From CBDAPI01 sp965248635 (GTDB lineage Bacteria > Acidobacteriota > UBA6911 > RPQK01 > CBDAPI01), in contig OZ252114.1 of the NCBI GenBank assembly GCA_965248635.1, positions 2,976,001-3,040,000 of the forward strand: 64,000 nucleotides of DNA, written 5' to 3'. Of this stretch, positions 35,251 through 44,179 are shown one piece after another. The number at the start of each line of letters is the position of its first letter. Positions within the stretch are counted from its first letter, which is position 1. The notes beneath the pieces were generated by a model. The model searched no databases. It was given only the letters and a program-made list of their open reading frames with translations, and was not told the origin of the DNA. A program made the position numbers and the translations under genes.

Positions 35251-36408
35251 ATGAGTCGTCGAGACTTTTGGATGATTGTTTTGATCTGCAGCGTATTCTC
35301 TTCGGGATTCACCCTGTTCATTATCTACTGGTCTGCCCCACCTCCGGCTTCTGCCCTGCAATTGACCGCGCCCCCGCCCCCGCCGCCTACCCCTGATTTG
35401 AGTCAGGAAGAGCAGACCAACATCGAGATCTACCAGAGAGTCTCTTCCGCCGTCGTGAACATCACCAGTACTTCCATGGAGTACAACTGGTTCTACGAAA
35501 TCATTCCCCGCAAAGGCATTGGAAGCGGGATCTTGATCGACACTGAGGGACACGTGGTCACCAACTATCATGTGATCGAGGGAGCCAGGCACCTGGAAGT
35601 GACCCTCCACGACAAGACAGTTGTGGAGGCGGAGAGGGTTGGGATCGATCCGCCCAATGATCTGGCGGTTCTTCGGATCGAATGTCCCGAACAGACCTGT
35701 CGCCCTGCCGTTCTGGGGAAGAGCGACGTTTTGCGGGTAGGTCAGAACGTTCTTGCCATTGGGAATCCGTTTGGTTTGCAACACACCCTGACGACCGGGA
35801 TCATCTCCTCAACCGGGCGCAGCTTGAGAACCGAGCAAGGGTATGTGGAGAACGTGATTCAGACCGACGCAGCCATCAATCCCGGGAACAGTGGGGGCCC
35901 TCTTCTCAACTCACAAGGAGAGATCATCGGAATCAATACGGCGATTTTTTCGAGAACCGGCGATAGTGCCGGGATTGGCTTTGCCATCCCCGTGGATACC
36001 CTCTCCCGGGTCCTCCCCGACCTGATCGAGAACGGGCGAGTTCTGCGCCCCTGGATCGGTGTGAGCGGAAGGCCCCTGACGTCTCGCCTGGCCCAGGCGC
36101 TCGATTCTCCGGTTGAGAAGGGCTTTCTGCTCGAACGGATCGAGGAAGGAAGCACGGCGGACCTGGCGGGACTGCGCGGCGGCAGCCAGCGATACCTGTA
36201 CGGGAATTCAATCATCCTCGTGGGAGGTGACATCCTGGTTGAGATCGATGGCCAGGGAGTCAGGGACCGTTGGGATATTCTGCGGGGTCTTCAGGACAAG
36301 CGTCCCGGTGACGAAGTAGGGATTGTCTACTATCGAAAAGCACGCAAGAGGGAAAAAAAGATTGAATTGGTCGGGCATGATGCCGCGGAACGACGGATCC
36401 GCTTTTGA
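35251..36408 (+). CDS. HtrA/DegP-type serine protease, membrane-anchored
   Basis: One N-terminal membrane helix (FWMIVLICSVFSSGFTLFIIYW) and a proline-rich linker precede a trypsin-like domain with His in VTNYHVIEGA, Asp in PPNDLAVLRIE and Ser in INPGNSGGPLLNSQGE. A single PDZ domain follows (from PWIGVSGRPL to YRKARKREKKIEL). It resembles DegS-like or actinobacterial HtrA proteins that survey folding in the periplasm. The start at 35251 follows GGAAGGTTGAG. An upstream ATG at 35182 overlaps the M14 gene. Confidence 0.9.
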   Translation: MSRRDFWMIVLICSVFSSGFTLFIIYWSAPPPASALQLTAPPPPPPTPDLSQEEQTNIEIYQRVSSAVVNITSTSMEYNWFYEIIPRKGIGSGILIDTEGHVVTNYHVIEGARHLEVTLHDKTVVEAERVGIDPPNDLAVLRIECPEQTCRPAVLGKSDVLRVGQNVLAIGNPFGLQHTLTTGIISSTGRSLRTEQGYVENVIQTDAAINPGNSGGPLLNSQGEIIGINTAIFSRTGDSAGIGFAIPVDTLSRVLPDLIENGRVLRPWIGVSGRPLTSRLAQALDSPVEKGFLLERIEEGSTADLAGLRGGSQRYLYGNSIILVGGDILVEIDGQGVRDRWDILRGLQDKRPGDEVGIVYYRKARKREKKIELVGHDAAERRIRF

Positions 36409-36488
36409 GAAAGCTTCGCATTTCTTTCAGACTGGGGCGTTATATATAGACAGATAGACAGACGTTTTTTCAGGAGGTTGAAGACAAG

Positions 36489-36920
36489 ATGATAAACAAA
36501 GTGATCCTGGTAGGCAGGCTCGGGCGCGATCCCGAAATGCGGTACACACCGTCGGGAGCGGCCGTCGCCAACTTTTCCCTGGCCACCGACGAACGCTGGA
36601 GTTCCAACGGGGAGACCCAGAAAAGGACCGAGTGGCACAACATTGTGGTGTGGAGCAAGCTGGCTGAGATCTGCAATCAATACCTGACCAAGGGGCGCCT
36701 CGTATTTATCGAAGGGCGGCTGCAGACTCGGGACTGGGAGGATAAGGACGGCAACAAGCGCCGTACCACTGAGATCGTCGCCAGTGACATGAAAATGCTG
36801 GGGGGCAGACGAGAAGATGGTCCGCCGGGACAGGCCGTCCCCGCTGAAACCGGAAGCGGTTCTGAATCCAGCAACGATGATATGGAAGTCGGGATTACCG
36901 ACGACGATATACCGTTCTGA
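36489..36920 (+). CDS. ssb: Single-stranded DNA-binding protein
   Basis: The OB fold is complete: MINKVILVGRLGRDPEMRYT, FSLATDERW, KRTEWHNIVVWSKLAEICNQYL, GRLVFIEGRLQTRDWEDKDG. The acidic C-terminal tip DDDIPF is the docking site for repair and replication proteins. Length is 143 aa. AGGAGG at 36471-36476 lies 12 bases before the ATG. A heptamer repeat starts right after the stop codon. Confidence 0.96.
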   Translation: MINKVILVGRLGRDPEMRYTPSGAAVANFSLATDERWSSNGETQKRTEWHNIVVWSKLAEICNQYLTKGRLVFIEGRLQTRDWEDKDGNKRRTTEIVASDMKMLGGRREDGPPGQAVPAETGSGSESSNDDMEVGITDDDIPF

Positions 36921-36998
36921 TTCCATGTTTCATGTTTCACGTTCCACGCAATGTGTGACGCGGGCAAGGCACGTGGAACCTGGAACTTGGAATGCGCG
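36921..36998. repeat. Heptamer repeat cluster (CATGTTT/CACGTTC class) between ssb and cpoB
   Basis: CCATGTTTCATGTTTCACG and TTCCACG follow the ssb stop directly, and a looser series (ACGTGGAACCTGGAACTTGG) lies at 36970-36990. The two converging genes are separated mostly by this material. Confidence 0.75.
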
Positions 36999-37005
36999 AA
37001 GCGCC

Positions 37006-37812
37006 TTATTGGCCGACTTCCACTCCCAGGGTATTCAACTCGCGCTTGGCCAGCTCAGATTCCTGGGAATCCGGGTAAAGGTTGACGAGTCGGGAAAGAG
37101 TCTGGATCGCCTCGTCGTTCTTTTGTAGCTCCATCTGTGTGGTCGCCTTCTTGTAATAGGCACTGGGCGCCATATCCGATTTGGGATACATATTGATCAC
37201 TTCATCGAAGACCTGAATGGCCTGCTCGTAGCGACCCTGCATCTGATGGCAGATGGCCAAATAGAAGGCGGCGTTGTCGGCGTACTCACTCTCGGCGTAA
37301 CGGCTCAGGAAGTCTCGGAAGCCGGTGATAGCCAGCTCGTAATTGCCCACCAGATAATCGTTGTAGATCAGGTAGTAGATCTGATCCGGTTTGGGATCGG
37401 TGCCCGCGATAGGAGACGGCAAAGGAAGGGTCTGGCTGCGAGTCTGGCTCTCCTCCACCTTGCGGTGTAATGCCGCGACCCGGTTGTTGGTGTCGTCCAG
37501 CTTAATGGTGATGTTCTGCATCTCGTCGCGCAGCGCCGAAGCCATTGCGGCTGCTTCCCCCTGCCGTGAGCGCATGGCAGTGACCATGTCCTGAAGCAAC
37601 CTGTTGGTCGTCGCAACCTGGTCGTTGAGTTGTTCCAGCAGACTTTGATTGGAGCCCTGATTGTCGTCAAAGCTTTTCTGCAGAGCCCTGACCAGATTCT
37701 GGAGCTGCAGGACATCACTCTGGAGCCGAATGACTTCCTCTTTGGTCCCAGAGAAGACCGGCCTCGGGGTCAAGAGAAGGATCAGGGCGACAGCGGCAAA
37801 GTTCTTTCTCAT
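37006..37812 (-). CDS. cpoB: Cell division coordinator CpoB/YbgF-like protein
   Basis: A signal peptide (FAAVALILLLTPRPVFSG) is followed by a long coiled coil (residues 25-120, EEVIRLQSDVLQLQNLVRALQ...) and a C-terminal TPR region (YYLIYNDYLVGNYELAITGF, YLAICHQMQGRYEQAIQVF, YYKKATTQMELQKNDEAIQTL), the CpoB layout. It is the last gene of the tol-pal cluster, directly after pal, as in Proteobacteria, where it couples Tol function to peptidoglycan synthesis. Confidence 0.9.
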   Translation of the reverse strand: MRKNFAAVALILLLTPRPVFSGTKEEVIRLQSDVLQLQNLVRALQKSFDDNQGSNQSLLEQLNDQVATTNRLLQDMVTAMRSRQGEAAAMASALRDEMQNITIKLDDTNNRVAALHRKVEESQTRSQTLPLPSPIAGTDPKPDQIYYLIYNDYLVGNYELAITGFRDFLSRYAESEYADNAAFYLAICHQMQGRYEQAIQVFDEVINMYPKSDMAPSAYYKKATTQMELQKNDEAIQTLSRLVNLYPDSQESELAKRELNTLGVEVGQ

Positions 37813-37819
37813 TCCACTA

Positions 37820-38596
37820 CTAGTGAGCCAGGCTGAACTGGGCTCGTCGATTCCTTGAAAAGGCCTCTTCATTTTTACGGGTGTCCAATGGCTGTTCCTC
37901 CCCATAGGAGACACTCTGCATGCGTCCCCGCTCGATCCCCAGCTGAATCAGATAATCCCGGACAGCGATTCCCCGGCGGTCGCCCAGAGCCAGGTTGTAT
38001 TCTTCCGACCCCCGCTCGTCACAGTGCCCTTCCACAACGAAATTCGCATCCGGGTACTCCCGGAAGTGAAGGGCATTCTGTTGCAGCGTGGCCTTGGCGG
38101 CGGCGCTCAACTGCGCCTTGTCGTAGCCGAAGTGAACCATCTTGATCGTGCCTTGCTCGATTAATTTCCTAATCTGATCAGCGTCTCTCATCACAGGCCG
38201 GTCCGGGCGGGGTTCCAGAACAGTGACCCGGGTACTGGCTCTGGCCTCGCCGCCTCGACCTCTGACTATCGCGGAGTAGGTAGTCGATTGGCCCGGGCTG
38301 ACCACGATTTCTCCGGCAGGTCGAACATTGCCGATTCCGTTGTCGATCACCAGAGAGGTGCCGTCTTCAGAGCTCCACTTCAGGGAGGTCTGCTCCCCCC
38401 GTTCGATGGTGCCGGGAGAAGCCGTCAGGGAAACCGTAGGGGCCGCGGCGGGCGGCAGATCAGGATCCGGCGTCTCGGTGCGCGTCGGCGGAGGAGGGTC
38501 CGGCCGAACGGGAGGCGGATTCCTTGTGCACGCCGGGATGAGAATCAGTCCCAAAAAAAGAAAACAAAAAAACAGACTACAAGAATTGCGTTTCAT
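37820..38596 (-). CDS. pal: Peptidoglycan-associated lipoprotein Pal
   Basis: A lipoprotein signal with lipobox ILIPAC places the mature cysteine near residue 23. A proline-rich spacer and an Ig-like segment (VSLTASPGTIERGEQTSLKWS) precede a C-terminal OmpA domain (VHFGYDKAQLSAAAKATLQQNA, FVVEGHCDERGSEEYNLALGDRRG). The latter binds peptidoglycan. The extra middle Ig-like domain makes it longer than the E. coli protein. It works with TolB and TolA to hold the outer membrane to the wall. Confidence 0.93.
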   Translation of the reverse strand: MKRNSCSLFFCFLFLGLILIPACTRNPPPVRPDPPPPTRTETPDPDLPPAAAPTVSLTASPGTIERGEQTSLKWSSEDGTSLVIDNGIGNVRPAGEIVVSPGQSTTYSAIVRGRGGEARASTRVTVLEPRPDRPVMRDADQIRKLIEQGTIKMVHFGYDKAQLSAAAKATLQQNALHFREYPDANFVVEGHCDERGSEEYNLALGDRRGIAVRDYLIQLGIERGRMQSVSYGEEQPLDTRKNEEAFSRNRRAQFSLAH

Positions 38597-38627
38597 GAAA
38601 ACACTCCAGAAAAAGAAGGTCGTCAGT

Positions 38628-39968
38628 CTATCGGACCTCACTCATGTACGAAGACCATGCGGGACTCTCATTTATACCATAGGCGGTCAGCTGCTTTAAG
38701 TGGTTCCCGTTCAAGTTCATGACGAAGATCTGCTTGGTACCACTTCGGTCACTCTGGAAGGCAACGTGTCGGCCATCCGGCGACCAGTGCGGGTTCTCGT
38801 TGCTCCCCCTGCCGGAGGTCAGCTGAAGGAGGTTACCGGAGACCACTTCTACGACAAAAATGTCGTGCTTGTAACGTCGAGGAGCCTGCCAGGAATAAAG
38901 AACATAACTCCCATCCGGTGACCAGGAGGGGCTGTCACAGTGACCTCCTCGATCCACCAGACGGCGAATATTGGAGCCGTCAACATCCATCATCCAGACT
39001 TGAGGTGTGCCACTTCTGTCAGAGACGAAGGCGATCTGCCGAGCGGTGGGACTCCACGCCGGCGATGTGTCGATCGACGAATGGTTGGTGAGTTGCCGTC
39101 GTCCCCTCCCGTCGAGCTCCGACACAAAGACATCAGAGTCCACTCGCCCACGAGCACGGGCCGAAAATACGACCTGAGCTCCATCCGGAGAGAGTGCGGG
39201 TGAGGAAACATAGGAGGTCGGTGTGGGAATCACGGTGCGGCCGCCTGTGAGATCCTGAATCCAGAGTTCCCAGGCGGCCTTCCGGGGTAGTTTTGTGATA
39301 AAGACAAGCTTGCTGTTGTCGATGGCCCATTCCGGAAACTTGTTGATTCCACCGTTGGCGGTGATCGTGCGAACGTTCTCACCGTCATAGTCCATCACGT
39401 AGATCTCTTTGCTGCTTCCTTTCAAGGAAGAAAAAGCAATCTGTGTCTGGGCCACACCGCGGCTTGCTCCGGAGGACAGCTGGTAAACGATCTGGTCCGC
39501 GACCTGGTGGGCGGCCTGCCGAATCATGCTTTCGTCGCTGACTGTATAGCGGCGACCCAGCACCTGTTCCCGGGTTTTCGCGTCGTACAGAAATGCCTCC
39601 ACCACGACACCACTGTCGTAGACCTGGAGATTCCCGAAGGTCAGATAGTCCGGCTCGAGCGGTGAAGCGTCCCAGGCATCAAAATCGATTTCCTGGGGCA
39701 GCTTGGCGGCTCCCGGGGGATAAAAGGAACGAGACGGAATCTCAAAGGAGCCGGAAAACTTGAAATCGTCCAGAAGAACCTGGTTAAAGGTCGTGAGCGC
39801 TGTCTCGGTTTCCGGGTTGGCAAGGGAGCGCGGATAGTAACTCAAAGCGGCCAGTTTGGTCATCACGGGTGTGCCGAAGCGCAGGATCACCGGATCGTCC
39901 TGGCCGGAGGCGGGACCCGCCACCAGGCTGCAGAGAACCAGTTGAACGATCATCATCTTGAGTTTCAT
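38628..39968 (-). CDS. tolB: Tol-Pal system protein TolB
   Basis: A signal peptide (MIVQLVLCSLVAGPASGQ) precedes an N-terminal domain of about 150 residues and a C-terminal six-bladed propeller with the recurrent pattern SPxWSPDGxxIAFxSDRSG: PALSPDGAQVVFSARA, PAWSPTARQIAFVSDRSG, PSWSPDGSYVLYSW, PHWSPDGRHVAFQSDRSG. TolB binds Pal in the periplasm. Gene order tolQ-tolR-tonB/tolA-tolB-pal-cpoB is kept. Confidence 0.94.
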   Translation of the reverse strand: MKLKMMIVQLVLCSLVAGPASGQDDPVILRFGTPVMTKLAALSYYPRSLANPETETALTTFNQVLLDDFKFSGSFEIPSRSFYPPGAAKLPQEIDFDAWDASPLEPDYLTFGNLQVYDSGVVVEAFLYDAKTREQVLGRRYTVSDESMIRQAAHQVADQIVYQLSSGASRGVAQTQIAFSSLKGSSKEIYVMDYDGENVRTITANGGINKFPEWAIDNSKLVFITKLPRKAAWELWIQDLTGGRTVIPTPTSYVSSPALSPDGAQVVFSARARGRVDSDVFVSELDGRGRRQLTNHSSIDTSPAWSPTARQIAFVSDRSGTPQVWMMDVDGSNIRRLVDRGGHCDSPSWSPDGSYVLYSWQAPRRYKHDIFVVEVVSGNLLQLTSGRGSNENPHWSPDGRHVAFQSDRSGTKQIFVMNLNGNHLKQLTAYGINESPAWSSYMSEVR

Positions 39969-39982
39969 CCTGTATCCCTTCG

Positions 39983-40771
39983 TCAGCGTGGAGGATACTC
40001 GAAGTAAGCGACAAACTCGACGCGCCGGCCCCGCAGCTCGACAGGCAGGGGGGGCAGGGGACTGCTGGCCCGGATGGCCCTCTGGGCAGCCCGGTCGACG
40101 CCCGAGTGTCCGCTCGACTCGAGCATTTGAATGTTTTCGATCTCACCGCGCTTTGAGATGGTGAAACTAATCCGCGTCAGAACCCGCGTGGTGATCCCTC
40201 CCAGGGCTGCCTGGAGCCAGCTTCGAGCAATGCGCTGCTCGAGTTGGCGAACATACCAGCTCGCTACACCTGGTCCACCTCGTCCCGATCCGATCCGAAG
40301 TCCGGTTGCTGAGCCAGGTGGTCCTCCCGCTTCTGGGCCGATTCCGGGACGCACCTCAGCGGGAATCGTCCCCGGGGCCGGGTCAGTACTGTACTCAGGC
40401 CGGGGAGGCGCAGGAGCGTCGTCTGTTTCTTTTCTGCCATCTTTGTTGGGGTCATCGAACTTCGGGAGTTCGACAGCCTTTGCGGGCGCAGCCTGGGGGA
40501 TCTCCTTAGGCTCGACGGCCTGGGGTGCCGGAGTCAGCGGCGGCGCGACATTTCCCGCCCCTCCTGTCAGTTCGCCGCTGAGAACCACCGGAAAAATGGA
40601 CCCGGTGCCGAGTACCCCGCCGTCACCCGCTTCCAGCTCGAGTCCCGGCTGGCACAGCGTTGAGCCCAGTGCGACTGCCGCCAGTAGAAGCACATGAGCC
40701 GAGGCCGAGAAAGCCCATGGTCGGCCGCTGGGCTCCTCCTGCACATGTGGACGTAAAGTCGTTGCTTTCAT
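39983..40771 (-). CDS. TonB/TolA-type energy-transducing protein
   Basis: One N-terminal membrane helix (AFSASAHVLLLAAVALGSTL), a long Pro/Ala/Gly-rich periplasmic spacer and a C-terminal TonB-like domain (VLTRISFTISKRGEIENIQMLESSGHSGVDRAAQRAIRAS). It takes the place of tolA between tolR and tolB, so it should carry proton-motive-force energy from TolQR to TolB/Pal. By its C-terminus it is TonB-like, as is common outside Proteobacteria. Confidence 0.85.
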   Translation of the reverse strand: MKATTLRPHVQEEPSGRPWAFSASAHVLLLAAVALGSTLCQPGLELEAGDGGVLGTGSIFPVVLSGELTGGAGNVAPPLTPAPQAVEPKEIPQAAPAKAVELPKFDDPNKDGRKETDDAPAPPRPEYSTDPAPGTIPAEVRPGIGPEAGGPPGSATGLRIGSGRGGPGVASWYVRQLEQRIARSWLQAALGGITTRVLTRISFTISKRGEIENIQMLESSGHSGVDRAAQRAIRASSPLPPLPVELRGRRVEFVAYFEYPPR

Positions 40772-40782
40772 AGCGGTGCGTA

Positions 40783-41211
40783 CTAAGGCCTGCCTGCGGA
40801 AGTTGGCTCTAGAGGCCTCGTGACCAGAGAAACGTTCTCAAATCCAGTCACCCGGATCTCATCCAGAACCTGAAATAGAGTCTTGACCCGGACATCCTCG
40901 TCGGCCTGGACATAGATCAGCTCGTCCTGCTCGGTAACGTCTTCACGGAGGCGCTCTCCCAGCAGATGAAACTGGATCGGCTCGGACCGGTAATAGAGAA
41001 CCTCCTCGCGGCCAATGGTGACTACTGCCAGGTTCTCCGGGTCGACGGTTTTCACGCTGCGTGTCCTGGGCAGGTTGACTTCAATTCCAGTCTGCAGGAT
41101 GGGGGCCGTCACCATGAAAATGATGAGGAGGACGAGCATGACATCCACCAGGGGCGTGACGTTTATCTCAGAAAGAGAAGTTCCAGTACCGGGATCGGCT
41201 CCAAAGGCCAT
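40783..41211 (-). CDS. tolR: TolR/ExbD-type inner-membrane protein
   Basis: The motif EINVTPLVDVMLVLLIIFMVTAPI contains the membrane helix with the essential aspartate used for proton flow. A periplasmic domain follows (EVNLPRT..., IYVQADEDVRVKTLFQVLDEIRVTG). It is 142 residues long, lies 16 bases after tolQ and 11 bases before the TonB-like gene. Confidence 0.93.
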   Translation of the reverse strand: MAFGADPGTGTSLSEINVTPLVDVMLVLLIIFMVTAPILQTGIEVNLPRTRSVKTVDPENLAVVTIGREEVLYYRSEPIQFHLLGERLREDVTEQDELIYVQADEDVRVKTLFQVLDEIRVTGFENVSLVTRPLEPTSAGRP

Positions 41212-41227
41212 TCGTCGTCTCCTTCCA

Positions 41228-41911
41228 TCAGCCGCTAAAGCTTCTTTCCAGCAGGTTGAGAAGCTCGATCGAGAAGTCGTCCATTTCAGCGCCGAAGACC
41301 TTCAGATCTCCCAGGAACTGGTTATAGGTAATCACGGCCGGGATGGCAGCGAAGAGCCCGGCCGCCGTGGCGACCAGGGCTTCGCTGATGCCGGGAGCCA
41401 CCGCCTGAATGGTGGTCGTTGAGCCTTCTCCCAGGCCCTGGAAGGCGTTGATGATTCCGATGACGGTTCCGAACAGGCCGATAAAAGGGGTCGCCGCTGC
41501 TGTCGTCGCCAGCCAGTTCAGCGAGGATTCCAGTACTGTCATCTCGATCTGGGCAGCCCGACGCATGGCCCGCTGGATGCTGCTCCAGTTCCGAACCGCA
41601 GTTGAAGGTTGCCGGCCGGCCTCAATTTCCTGCTGTAGCTCGTAGAAAGCCGCCTTGAAAATACCGGCCAGCGGAGATTTCGGAAACTGTTCGCATTCAG
41701 CGTGGATAGCCGAAAGACTGGAGGTGCTGCGAAAATAAGAATGGAACGCCTGTGACTGGCTTCTCGACTCACGGAACAGCGTGTATTTCCGATAGGTGAT
41801 GGCCCAGGAAAAGACAGAAAAACCGAGCAGGATCAGGAGGACCAGCTGCACCACCAAGCCACTGTTGGCTATGAGGGACCAAAGGTTCCCAAATGACTGC
41901 AGGATCATCAT
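41228..41911 (-). CDS. tolQ: TolQ/ExbB-type proton channel protein
   Basis: Three membrane helices: residues 17-38 (LVVQLVLLILLGFSVFSWAITY), 135-160 (LNWLATTAAATPFIGLFGTVIGI) and 170-195 (ISEALVATAAGLFAAIPAVITYN). The GLFGTVIGIINAF and GIxEALVATAAGL motifs are the MotA/TolQ/ExbB signature with the proton-path threonines. It forms the motor of the Tol system with TolR and opens this operon. Confidence 0.94.
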   Translation of the reverse strand: MMILQSFGNLWSLIANSGLVVQLVLLILLGFSVFSWAITYRKYTLFRESRSQSQAFHSYFRSTSSLSAIHAECEQFPKSPLAGIFKAAFYELQQEIEAGRQPSTAVRNWSSIQRAMRRAAQIEMTVLESSLNWLATTAAATPFIGLFGTVIGIINAFQGLGEGSTTTIQAVAPGISEALVATAAGLFAAIPAVITYNQFLGDLKVFGAEMDDFSIELLNLLERSFSG

Positions 41912-42069
41912 GGTTTGGACCTGTGTGGAACATGCTCAAGCAGCTCGATCGGGGTTCATTGTACCCGAGGATTCCACTAGGATACCATAGCGTCCGGGTC
42001 TGCCAACACGGTCGCCAGCCAGCATATCCGCGCTTTAAGAAAGATGCGGTCGCAGCGAAGAAAGTCGAA

Positions 42070-42276
42070 ATGCTCCAGTATCTAGCCGTCCGGGACTTTT
42101 CCCTGATCGATCGGATGGAATTCGATCTGTGCGCCGGCCTGAACCTGTTGACTGGAGAGACCGGGTCCGGGAAGTCCATCCTCATTAATGCGGTGGCCCA
42201 GCTCACCGGGGACCAGGTCAGCGAAATAACCCTGGCACAGGCCAGTGAGCTGCTGGAGCGCAGCAGCACGACGTGA
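42070..42276 (+). pseudogene. recN: recN with large internal deletion
   Basis: The first 45 codons are a clear RecN start: MLQYLAVRDFSLIDRMEFDL, then GLNLLTGETGSGKSILINAV with Walker A. The next residues, QLTGDQVSEITLAQASELLE, match in character the extreme C-terminus of RecN (an ARMLxG...IT..ALAHARELL-type helix), not the residues expected after Walker A. RecN is normally about 550 residues, and here the product would be 68. An in-frame deletion of about 480 codons appears to have fused both ends. It diverges from tolQ and lies 54 bases before miaB. As it lacks the signature and Walker B regions it cannot be a working SMC-like ATPase. Confidence 0.7.
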
Positions 42277-42329
42277 AATTCCACAATCAGTTAGAATTTA
42301 GTACTTACTTGCAGAAGTACTAGACGCTC

Positions 42330-43676
42330 ATGAAAGCAAGAAGCTTCTACATAGAAACCTTTGGCTGCCAGATGAACGTGCACGACTCGGAGAAAATCCG
42401 GGGACTTCTGTGTCATCGCGGGATGGTGCCGGTTCTGTCTTCAAACGAAGCCGACCTGGTCATTCTCAACACCTGCAGCGTGCGCGAAAAGGCAGCTCAA
42501 AAGGTTTACAGCCGGCTCGGTGAAATCAAGCACCGAAAACGCCAGAAGAATGGAGTTCTGATCGGAGTTGTCGGGTGTGTGGCCCAGCAGGAGGGCGAGG
42601 AAATGGCCCGCAAGGCTCCCTTTGTGGACCTGGTCGTGGGAACCCACATGTACCATGCCATACCTGATCTTCTAGACGAGATCGAGCAGCGGGCCGCCCT
42701 GCCGACCGGGGCCGGTGTCGTAGAGACACGCTTTCTGGAAGACCCGGTTCCGGTGGAGATGGAGGCTCGGGCCCGCGCCAATTCCTTTCGAGCCAATATC
42801 ACGATCATGGAGGGCTGCAACAAGCACTGCAGTTTCTGCATCGTACCCTTCACCCGGGGTAAGGAACGAAATCGACCCGTCCGGCGAATTCTGGAAGAGG
42901 CTGAGCATGCCGTCGACAACGGCTTTCGGGAGATCCTGTTGCTCGGGCAAACGGTCAATGCTTATCGCAACCCGGAACGCCCAAGATACCGATTTGCCCG
43001 ATTGTTGGACGACATTTCCTCGATTCGGGGGCTTGAGCGACTCCGCTTTACGTCTCCCCATCCAAAGGAATTCGACGATGAAACAATCGCTGTAATTGGC
43101 GGATCCAGCGTCATCTGCAACCAGGTCCATTTGCCCGTCCAGTCGGGTTCGGATCGCGTGTTGAGCCGCATGCGACGCCAGTACTCCCGAGACCGGTTTC
43201 TGGAGCTGGTCGAAAAATTCAACGGTTGTGGGCGTCCGATAGCGTTTTCAACGGACGTGATCGTCGGATTCCCTGGGGAAACCGAAGAAGATTTTCAATT
43301 GACCCTGAGCCTGGTTGAAGCCGTCGAGTTTGAGTCGATGTTTTCATTCAAGTACTCTCCGCGACCCTATACCGAAGCCCACCAATGGCAAGACGGCGTA
43401 CCCGAGAGTGAGAAGACCAGGCGGCTCATGCTTCTGCAGCGGCTGCAGCAGGGCATCCAACTGCGCCTCCATCAGGAACGCTACCTGGGCAAGATCTTCG
43501 AGGTGCTGGTCGAAGGGACGGCCCGAGACGGTATCAACATCTTCGGGCGTACCACCAGTAACCGCATTGTCAACTTTGCAGGTACCGAAGATCCGGGTAC
43601 CCTGGTGCCAGTCAGGGTTCTGGCTGGCGGTCCCAATAGCCTCAAAGGCGAACAGCTGGCGCCGGTGGCCTTGTGA
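42330..43676 (+). CDS. miaB: tRNA-2-methylthio-N6-dimethylallyladenosine synthase MiaB
   Basis: The protein (448 aa) has the N-terminal UPF0004 domain with three cysteines for an auxiliary cluster (ETFGCQMNVHDSE, LNTCSVREKA, GVVGCVAQQ), a radical-SAM core with C-x3-C-x2-C in EGCNKHCSFCIVPFTRG, and a C-terminal TRAM domain (EVLVEGTARDGINIFGRTTSN). It adds the methylthio group to i6A37 of tRNAs. The motif NVHDSEK with FTRGxERxRP favours MiaB over RimO or MtaB. Confidence 0.94.
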   Translation: MKARSFYIETFGCQMNVHDSEKIRGLLCHRGMVPVLSSNEADLVILNTCSVREKAAQKVYSRLGEIKHRKRQKNGVLIGVVGCVAQQEGEEMARKAPFVDLVVGTHMYHAIPDLLDEIEQRAALPTGAGVVETRFLEDPVPVEMEARARANSFRANITIMEGCNKHCSFCIVPFTRGKERNRPVRRILEEAEHAVDNGFREILLLGQTVNAYRNPERPRYRFARLLDDISSIRGLERLRFTSPHPKEFDDETIAVIGGSSVICNQVHLPVQSGSDRVLSRMRRQYSRDRFLELVEKFNGCGRPIAFSTDVIVGFPGETEEDFQLTLSLVEAVEFESMFSFKYSPRPYTEAHQWQDGVPESEKTRRLMLLQRLQQGIQLRLHQERYLGKIFEVLVEGTARDGINIFGRTTSNRIVNFAGTEDPGTLVPVRVLAGGPNSLKGEQLAPVAL

Positions 43677-43693
43677 GCCGAAGGAAAGACAGC

Positions 43694-44179
43694 ATGGAAA
43701 AGGAATTCAAGATCAAAGGCCTGATGATGGACCCGGTCACCAATTCGCCCATCGTCATTCTTCAGGACCTGGAAGAGACCACTCTTCTCCCTATCTGGGT
43801 GGGGATCTTTGAGGCCAACGCAATTGCTCTCCAGATTGAAAGAGTCGACACTCCTCGCCCCATGACCCACGATCTTCTCAAGAATGTCCTCCTTCACCTG
43901 GGCGCCGAGATCAAGAAAATCGTGGTTACGGAGCTCAAGGACAATACCTTCTACGCCATGATTCACATGGACCTGGATGGCCAGCCCACCACACTCGACA
44001 GCCGTCCCAGCGATGCTATTGCCCTGGCTCTGCGCACGGACGCGCCCATCTTCGTCACAGAACAGGTCATCGCCAACAGCCGCAGCCTGGCTCTGGATAA
44101 GAAGGATCTCGATCCAAAGGATGTTCAGGAGTGGCTGGAAAACCTGAACCCGGAAGACCTCGGCCGTTACGAAATGTAG
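43694..44179 (+). CDS. Bifunctional nuclease family protein (DUF151)
   Basis: The whole 161-residue protein matches the BFN domain: KIKGLMMDPVTNSPIVILQD, LLPIWVGIFEANAIALQIE, PRPMTHDLLKNVLLHLGAEI, LDSRPSDAIALALRTDAPIFV. A UVR-like C-terminal motif is not seen. Members bind or cut RNA and DNA, and their cellular role in bacteria is unclear. The ATG at 43694 gives the family N-terminus. Frame upstream overlaps miaB. Confidence 0.87.
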   Translation: MEKEFKIKGLMMDPVTNSPIVILQDLEETTLLPIWVGIFEANAIALQIERVDTPRPMTHDLLKNVLLHLGAEIKKIVVTELKDNTFYAMIHMDLDGQPTTLDSRPSDAIALALRTDAPIFVTEQVIANSRSLALDKKDLDPKDVQEWLENLNPEDLGRYEM

